64,000 bases of DNA from Solirubrobacter phytolaccae. Its GTDB lineage: Bacteria; Actinomycetota; Thermoleophilia; Solirubrobacterales; Solirubrobacteraceae. Where the stretch lies: assembly GCF_027587195.1 (NCBI RefSeq), contig NZ_JAPDDP010000006.1, forward strand, positions 1-64,000, in the 5' to 3' direction. The translations under genes and the position numbers were made by a program. Every line of letters starts with the position of its first letter. Position 1 is the first letter of the stretch. The notes beneath the pieces were generated by a model. That model ran no database searches and had not been told where the DNA came from. It saw only the letters and a list, made by a program, of their open reading frames with translations. This document shows positions 59,227-64,000 of this stretch, one piece after another.

Positions 59227-59952
59227 ATGCCCACGCTCACCGTCACCCGCTCTCAGACCCGGTGGGACGTGACGTTCACGAACCCGCCGGTCAACCTGGC
59301 CGACCCGGAGATGATCCTCGAGCTGCAGTCCCTGGTGGACGAGCTCGAGCGCGACCCCGACGTCACCGTCGTGGTCTTCGCCTCCGACGACGAGGAGCAC
59401 TACCTCGGCCCGTACGACCTGAGCCGCGCCGCCGACACGCCCAGCACACCCGGGCCGACCGGCCTGGTGCCGTGGCTCGACCTCACGGTCCGGCTCAGCC
59501 GGCTGCCGGTCGTGTCGATCGCGCGCATCCGTGGCGCGGTGCGCGGTGTCGGGGCGGAGTTCGCGTACGCCACCGACCTGCGGTTCGCCAGCCTCGAGCG
59601 CACCGCGATCGATCAGCCCGAGGTCAGCAAGGGCCTGGTGCCCGGCGGCGGCGCCATCGGGCGACTGCCGGCGCTGGCCGGACGGGCCCGCGCGCTCGAG
59701 GTGATCCTCGGCTCCGGCGTGCTCGACGGTGCGACCGCGGAACGCTACGGCGTCGTCAATCGCGCGCTGCCCGACGCCGAGCTGGACGCGTTCGTGGACG
59801 ACCTCGCGGACCGCCTCGCGCGCATCGACAGGACCGTGCTCGCCACCACGAAGGCGCTCGTGGACCACACGACGCTCCCGGACAACGACGAGCTCGCCGC
59901 GGCCTACAAGGCGTTCTTCTCCTCGGCGGCCCGCCGGTTGGCGGCGGCGTAG
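59227..59952 (+). CDS. Enoyl-CoA hydratase/isomerase-family protein
   Basis: 241 residues, crotonase fold. FTNPPVNLADPEMILELQSLVDELERDPDVTVVVFAS is the usual N-terminal strand pattern; the oxyanion-hole regions are EHYLGPYDLSRA and RGAVRGVGAEFAYATDLRFA. The catalytic Glu pair of hydratases is not clearly present (DQPEVSKGLVPGGG carries one Glu), so isomerase or other acyl chemistry is possible. Starts 4 bp after the isomerase-like gene; last gene of this small operon. Confidence 0.85.
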   Translation: MPTLTVTRSQTRWDVTFTNPPVNLADPEMILELQSLVDELERDPDVTVVVFASDDEEHYLGPYDLSRAADTPSTPGPTGLVPWLDLTVRLSRLPVVSIARIRGAVRGVGAEFAYATDLRFASLERTAIDQPEVSKGLVPGGGAIGRLPALAGRARALEVILGSGVLDGATAERYGVVNRALPDAELDAFVDDLADRLARIDRTVLATTKALVDHTTLPDNDELAAAYKAFFSSAARRLAAA

Positions 59953-59958
59953 CGTGGC

Positions 59959-60297
59959 TCAGCCTGAGATGTCCCAGCGCGTGATGTGCTCCCCGTCCGT
60001 GGCGATCTTGAACGCGCCGCCGCCGTTGTAGCCGTTGCCGCTGACCTGGATCTGCACGGTCGTCGTGTCGCCCTCCTTCGCTGCCGAGAGCGCCTCGAAC
60101 CGGCTCTGCACGCCGATGTTCTCGTTCTCGTCCCAGCGCGCGATCTCGGCATGACCGGTGAACGTCCGTCCCCAGTCGTTCAGCACGGCGTCGGGCGCGA
60201 ACGCGGCCACGAACGCCGCGCTGTCGCCACGGTTGGTCGCCTCGAACGCCGCCCGGATCGGCGCGTCCACCGTGCCCAGCACATCCTCATGGCTCAT
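59959..60297 (-). CDS. SnoaL/NTF2-like protein
   Basis: 112 residues. AFEATNRGDSAAFVAAFAPDAVLNDWGRTFTGHAEIARWDEN, then EGDTTTVQIQVSGNGYNGGGAFKIATDG are the helix and sheet pattern of the SnoaL-like NTF2 fold. Such small proteins bind or isomerise hydrophobic ligands. Single gene, convergent with the enoyl-CoA-hydratase-like gene and divergent from the small membrane protein. Confidence 0.85.
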   Translation of the reverse strand: MSHEDVLGTVDAPIRAAFEATNRGDSAAFVAAFAPDAVLNDWGRTFTGHAEIARWDENENIGVQSRFEALSAAKEGDTTTVQIQVSGNGYNGGGAFKIATDGEHITRWDISG

Positions 60298-60349
60298 CCG
60301 CACATGGTGCCCATGTCCACGATTGCGCTGGTTGGGTAGACGAAGGACA

Positions 60350-60661
60350 ATGGATCGTGTCTCTCCGACACGCCTCGCGTCGTACTTCGGCCTCGTCTCC
60401 ACCGACACCTCGTCCGACCCGCGCAGGCAACCCGCCAAGGCCTCCACGCCGCTGCGCGTGTCGGCCGGCCTCGTCGCCGCGCTGGTCCTCGCCGTCCTAC
60501 TCGACCTGGCGGACCTCTTCGGCGACACCCTGTCCGGCTGGCTCCTGCGCCTCGCGTCGGTCTGGGCCCTCGTCGCCGCGTTCTCGCTCGTGGCCGACCA
60601 CATCGCGGCCCGCGCAGTCCGCGAACGTCGCCGCTGGCGAGACCCGCCGAGCTCGCTCTAG
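60350..60661 (+). CDS. Small membrane protein (103 aa)
   Basis: 103 residues with GAAGG as ribosome-binding site. Two hydrophobic segments at about 40-60 (AGLVAALVLAVLLDLADLF) and 65-87 (LLRLASVWALVAAFSLVADHI) are followed by an Arg-rich cytosolic end. No family recognised. Its stop overlaps the stop of the convergent small gene. Confidence 0.7.
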   Translation: MDRVSPTRLASYFGLVSTDTSSDPRRQPAKASTPLRVSAGLVAALVLAVLLDLADLFGDTLSGWLLRLASVWALVAAFSLVADHIAARAVRERRRWRDPPSSL

Positions 60662-60825
60662 GCGAACGGATCGTCAAGCGCGGCGGGGAACTCCTCGAGG
60701 TCTGCGGCAAGCGCCTCCGGAGCGGGCGTGTCCCAGACCTTGTCGAGGTCCGAACCGTTTACCCACGGCCGTAGCGGTCGCTCGTGAAATGTTGGCTCGT
60801 CATCGCCGACCGCACGCTGCTGCAT
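60658..60825 (-). CDS. Small hypothetical protein (55 aa)
   Basis: 55 residues, acidic: MQQRAVGDDEPTFHERPLRPWVNG, then a Pro/Leu/Asp-rich end. I prefer the ATG at 60825 to the GTG at 60906, because the longer form starts inside a palindromic region that reads better as promoter. No domain recognised; it could be a small regulatory or structural peptide. Confidence 0.5.
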   Translation of the reverse strand: MQQRAVGDDEPTFHERPLRPWVNGSDLDKVWDTPAPEALAADLEEFPAALDDPFA

Positions 60826-61111
60826 GTGCCTCAAGGTACCCAAACCGCGACCGCCGCGCCGGGTCTCGGCATATCTGACGAAGGTGTCACATGACAGTGT
60901 TGTCACCTATCGTGGCCACGCAGAGCGTTGCGCTTCGAATGCTGGGCGCGCTCGCTGACTCCTGCGACAAGGCGTCGACGGAGGAAGTTGCTGGCGCTCG
61001 GGCAGGGCACTCGGGGCACAGGCCCTGACCACCGCCGAAGCCCACGCCCCGCGACGGCTCAACGCCTTAACGACGAAAGCCTCGCATCGGCGAGGCTTTC
61101 AGTACGTCCTA
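60826..61111. other. Intergenic region with a TGTCA palindrome
   Basis: No convincing gene. TGTCA-CA-TGACA at 60885-60896 is a perfect 5-bp inverted repeat, followed by TTGTCACC, forming a cluster of TGTCA half-sites upstream of the 55-residue gene. The tRNA terminator hairpin occupies the right end. The open frame reading through this region is an artefact of the tRNA sequence. Confidence 0.5.
61075..61100 (-). terminator. Terminator of tRNA-Asp
   Basis: GAAAGCCTCGC-ATCG-GCGAGGCTTTC, a perfect 11-bp stem with four-base loop, 11 bp downstream of the tRNA 3' end on the minus strand. The AAAG/CTTT edges give a short T-run on the transcript. Confidence 0.85.
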
Positions 61112-61185
<74 letters not shown>

Positions 61186-61311
61186 GGGCGCGGAGGAGAT
61201 AGTAGCGCCCCACCGCCGAGCTCGGGCCGCGGAGTTCCGCCCGGGCGCAACTTGACGGACCGGACGGGTTTCCACGAGGTGTCAACCGATGCGAGCCCGG
61301 AGGTAGGGCTG

Positions 61312-61911
61312 ATGTTCAGGGTAATGGCGGGAGGCGCCGTTTCGGCGGTGCTGGCGACGCTTGCCGTCGGCGGGACGGCGATGGCCGCGCAGATCGGCGG
61401 GACGGCCGGAAACGACCAGATCCGCGGGACGGTGAAAGCCGACGTGATCGACGGCGCGGCCGGCGACGATCAGATCAACGCGCGGCGTGGTGCGGACACG
61501 GTCACCGGCGGTGAGGGCAACGACCTGCTGCGTGGCGGGTGGGGTGCGGACCGGCAGTTCGGTGGCGCCGGCAACGACACGATCTACGCCGGCGTCGGAC
61601 GGGACGAGACGTGGGGCGAGGACGGCGACGACACGCTGTGGGCACTCGCGCGCGCGGACGTGCACGGGAAGAACGACACCGCCGGCGACGTCCTGCACGG
61701 TGGGAACGGCAACGACACGTTCCGCACGCGCGATGGCGAGGCGGACACGATCGACTGCGGACCGGGCGTGGACACCGTGTACGCGGACTTCAAGGACGTG
61801 CTCGCCAACCCGGCCGAGTGCGAGGTCGTCAACCGTGCGCGACGCCTCAAAAAGGGCGACGATCAACGGGAGAACGCGGATCCCGCGCAAGCCTCGACCG
61901 CCCGCGACTAA
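61312..61911 (+). CDS. Small secreted calcium-repeat (RTX-like) protein
   Basis: 199 residues. GGAGG lies 9 bp before the ATG. Signal peptide (AGGAVSAVLATLAVGGTAMAA), then about ten GGxGxDxhx units (GGTAGNDQIRG, GGEGNDLLRGG, GGAGNDTIYAG, GGNGNDTFRTR), folding as a calcium beta-roll. It ends with a short Cys pair region (TIDCGPGVD, PAECEVV) and a charged tail. It lacks the TLKR-type domain of the larger calcium-repeat protein. The open frame continues far upstream through the tRNA, which is not real coding. Confidence 0.85.
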   Translation: MFRVMAGGAVSAVLATLAVGGTAMAAQIGGTAGNDQIRGTVKADVIDGAAGDDQINARRGADTVTGGEGNDLLRGGWGADRQFGGAGNDTIYAGVGRDETWGEDGDDTLWALARADVHGKNDTAGDVLHGGNGNDTFRTRDGEADTIDCGPGVDTVYADFKDVLANPAECEVVNRARRLKKGDDQRENADPAQASTARD

Positions 61912-61941
61912 CGCGGTCAAGCGAGGGGTAGGGCTCCAGCC

Positions 61942-62007
61942 ATGTACATCGGCATTGGCACCCTCCTCGTAATCATCATCATCCTGCTGCTCATCTTCCT
62001 TCTCTGA
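61942..62007 (+). CDS. 21-residue hydrophobic membrane peptide
   Basis: MYIGIGTLLVIIIILLLIFLL, one pure transmembrane helix, with AGGG about 10 bp before the ATG and a hairpin shortly after the stop. Codons are real hydrophobic ones rather than the GC-rich noise seen elsewhere (ATC runs), which supports selection. Similar single-helix peptides occur in other actinobacteria. Function unknown. Confidence 0.6.
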   Translation: MYIGIGTLLVIIIILLLIFLL

Positions 62008-62026
62008 GCAGGGGATTTATGGCCTT

Positions 62027-62048
62027 CCCCACCCCTTAGACGGTGGGG
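62027..62048 (+). terminator. Weak hairpin after the membrane peptide
   Basis: CCCCACC-CCTTAGAC-GGTGGGG, a 7-bp stem with eight-base loop, 20 bp beyond the stop of the 21-residue peptide and before the MMPL gene. Confidence 0.45.
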
Positions 62049-62113
62049 TGCTGTAGGCCCAGAGGCCGGTATGCGCGAGTGAAGTCCGGCCCCATCCACG
62101 GGACGCTCCGCGC

Positions 62114-64000
62114 ATGCCTAAGAGGAACCTCGCCGCGCGCGCCGGACACTGGAGCGCGCGGCACCGGAAGACCGCCATCTTCGGATGGCTCGCGTTCGTC
62201 GTCATCGCCTTCGTGCTCGGCGGCGCCATCGGCACCAACTCGCTCAAGGACGAGGACTCCGGCAACGGGAGCTCGCAGGTCGCCGACAAGGCGATCGCCA
62301 AGGCCGACTTCCCCGACAAGGCCGACGAGCAGGTCCTGATCACCGCGCGCGATGGAGCGCTGAAGGCCACCGACCCCGAGTTCAGAGCGGGCGTCGAGGA
62401 CGTCGTCACCCGCATCGAGCAGACCCCGCACACCGACGAGGTCCTGTCCCCGTACGCGGACGGCAACCAGGGCCAGATCTCCAAGGACGAGAAGTCCGCC
62501 CTGGTCACGTTCTCGATCCAGGGCGACAGCGACGCGACCAGCACGCGCGTCGACACCACGCTCGCGGCGACGAAGGCCGCGCAGCAGGCGCACCCTGACC
62601 TGCGCATCGAGCAGTTCGGCGACGCGTCCGCCGACAAGGCGCTCTCCGCCTCCCTCGACGACGACTTCAAGCGTGCCGAATTCCTGAGCCTCCCGATCAC
62701 ACTGCTGATCCTGATCGTCGCGTTCGGCGCGCTCGTCGCCGCGGGCGTGCCGCTGCTGCTCGGCGTCACGGCCGTGATCGGCACGCTCGGCCTCGTCGGG
62801 CCGATCAGCCAGATCGTGCCGATGGAGGACTCCGCGGCGTCCGTGATCCTGCTCATCGGCCTCGCGGTCGGCGTCGACTACTCGATGTTCTACCTCCGGC
62901 GCAAGATGGAGGAGCGGGACGCGGGGCGGTCCTCCGAGGACGCGCTCGAGTTCGCCGCCGCCACGTCCGGCAAGGCCGTGCTGATCTCCGGCCTGACCGT
63001 CCTCATCGCCATGGCGGGCATGTTCATCGCCGGCAACGCCGTCTTCACGAGCTTCGCCATCGGCACGATGCTCGTCGTCGGCGTCGCGATGCTCGGCAGC
63101 GTCACCGTCCTCCCGGCCGTGATCTCGAAGCTGGGCGACAAAGTCGAACGCGGTCGTGTCCCGTTCATCAGCCGCCTGCGCCACCGCAACCACGGGGAGT
63201 CGCGCGTCTGGGGCTACGTGATCGACAAGTCGCTCAAGCGCCCGGTCATCTCGGTCGTCGGCGCCACCGCGATCCTGCTCGTGCTCGCCGCCCCCGCGCT
63301 GAACATGCGCCTGATCAACCCGGGCATCGCGGGCCTCCCGCACGACCTGCCGATCATGCAGACCTACGACCGCATCCAGTCCGCGTTCCCGGGCGGCCCG
63401 CTCCCGGCCGTCGTCGTGGTCCAGGCGGACGACGTCACGGCCGCGCCGGTCCAGGACGGCATCAAGGCGCTCGTCGCCAACGCGTCCGGGCCGACCAACA
63501 CGATCGTCTCCCCGAGCAAGGAAGTCGCGATCGTCTCGATCCCGCTCCCGGGCAACGGCACCGACGACGCGTCCGAGGCCGCGCTGAAGACCTTGCGGGA
63601 CACGACGATCCCGCAGACGATCGGCGCGGTCGCCGGCACCGACGTCAACGTGACCGGCCTCACCGCCGGCTCGAAGGACTTCAACGACCGCATGAGCTCG
63701 CGCCTGCCGTTCGTGTTCGCGTTCGTCCTCGGCCTGGCGTTCCTGCTGCTGCTCGTGACGTTCCGCAGCGTGATCATCCCGCTCAAGGCGATCGTGCTGA
63801 ACCTGCTGTCGGTGGGCGCCGCCTACGGCGTGATCACGTTCATCTTCCAGGACGGCCACTTCGAGTCGCTGCTGAACTTCGAGTCCACGGGCGGGATCAC
63901 GTCCTGGCTGCCGCTGTTCCTGTTCGTGATCCTGTTCGGGCTCTCGATGGACTACCACGTGTTCATCCTCAGCCGCATCCGTGAGGCGTTCGACCGCGGC
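62114..64000 (+). CDS. MMPL-type RND transporter 3 (C-terminus outside window)
   Basis: 629 codons are present and the frame is still open at the window edge. MPKRNLAARAGHWSARHRKTAIFGWLAFVVIAFVLGG begins TM1. Extracellular domain 1 at about 40-180, helices 2-6 with GLAVGVDYSMFYLRRKMEER, TM7 near 380, second extracellular domain, and helices 8-10 with FGLSMDYHVFILSRIREAF are seen; about two helices and the tail are missing. Same family as the two other MMPL genes, but the sequences differ clearly. Likely exporter of a lipid or hydrophobic compound. Confidence 0.92.
   Translation, partial: MPKRNLAARAGHWSARHRKTAIFGWLAFVVIAFVLGGAIGTNSLKDEDSGNGSSQVADKAIAKADFPDKADEQVLITARDGALKATDPEFRAGVEDVVTRIEQTPHTDEVLSPYADGNQGQISKDEKSALVTFSIQGDSDATSTRVDTTLAATKAAQQAHPDLRIEQFGDASADKALSASLDDDFKRAEFLSLPITLLILIVAFGALVAAGVPLLLGVTAVIGTLGLVGPISQIVPMEDSAASVILLIGLAVGVDYSMFYLRRKMEERDAGRSSEDALEFAAATSGKAVLISGLTVLIAMAGMFIAGNAVFTSFAIGTMLVVGVAMLGSVTVLPAVISKLGDKVERGRVPFISRLRHRNHGESRVWGYVIDKSLKRPVISVVGATAILLVLAAPALNMRLINPGIAGLPHDLPIMQTYDRIQSAFPGGPLPAVVVVQADDVTAAPVQDGIKALVANASGPTNTIVSPSKEVAIVSIPLPGNGTDDASEAALKTLRDTTIPQTIGAVAGTDVNVTGLTAGSKDFNDRMSSRLPFVFAFVLGLAFLLLLVTFRSVIIPLKAIVLNLLSVGAAYGVITFIFQDGHFESLLNFESTGGITSWLPLFLFVILFGLSMDYHVFILSRIREAFDRG

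Noticed and set aside
58920-59952. Catechol (beta-ketoadipate) pathway
   Set aside because: Only a muconolactone-isomerase-like and a crotonase-fold gene are present; no dioxygenase, cycloisomerase or thiolase is nearby, so the pathway is not supported.

Overview
This 64-kb window is chromosomal DNA from a very GC-rich actinobacterium. Third codon positions are almost all G or C, genes are tightly packed with many 1-4 bp overlaps, and GTG starts are common. The archaeal-like ValS, the many large secreted multi-domain proteins and the recurring C-terminal domains suggest the Thermoleophilia (Solirubrobacterales, Solirubrobacter-like). That placement is inference from style; no 16S gene is present. 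I found no insertion sequences, prophage genes or CRISPR arrays. One tRNA (Asp) is present.

Layout. 1-2788 (-): the N-terminal part of a huge acidic, repetitive protein with an AGN-type motif known from proteins tied to extracellular contractile injection systems. 2959-6829 (+): a compact operon of aldehyde dehydrogenase, 2-keto-3-deoxy-acid dehydratase (FAH fold), zinc alcohol dehydrogenase and SDR. With the enolase-superfamily dehydratase at 11802-13100 it fits a non-phosphorylative (Weimberg-like) sugar-acid route to 2-oxoglutarate. 7107-19901: large secreted proteins, namely an Ig-repeat/propeller protein, an M14 carboxypeptidase and a double amidase. 19976-28899: a TPR/AAA+ ATPase pair, small regulators, and a divergent ThuB-like/ThuA pair. 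28900-32345: an ammonium transporter translationally coupled to a PAS-PAS-GGDEF-EAL protein. 34784-38622: an MMPL transporter followed by a NarL-type two-component pair. 38619-40087: an ECF sigma factor with a membrane partner. 40142-43867: a secreted PA14/propeller/CBM/DUF1080 giant. 43957-48491: an operon with a sigma factor fused to a zinc-finger anti-sigma-like region, membrane segment and SH3 domain. 48568-53975: HD-GYP, gltX and valS. 54014-61911: small genes, a second DUF1080 protein with a TetR regulator, a small SDR/muconolactone-isomerase/enoyl-CoA-hydratase cluster, tRNA-Asp and a calcium-repeat protein. 62114 to the end: a third MMPL transporter, cut by the window edge.

The strongest unifying signal is a domain of about 114-133 residues that ends four secreted proteins with unrelated catalytic parts (M14 peptidase, double amidase, DUF1080 giant, second DUF1080 protein). 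All four stop directly after an almost invariant [10 protein letters not shown] tail. This looks like a C-terminal surface-retention or sorting module with some resemblance to the end of WxL domains. A second shared C-terminal beta domain, ending in TLKR, is found on the secreted proteins at 13216 and 33233.

Functionally the window reads as a soil saprophyte's toolkit: secreted hydrolases and sugar-binding proteins anchored at the surface, intracellular oxidation of sugar acids and 3-keto-sugars, and several membrane-linked sensory systems (two ECF sigma systems, one two-component system, c-di-GMP turnover). Protein families were assigned by reading motifs, without database searches.
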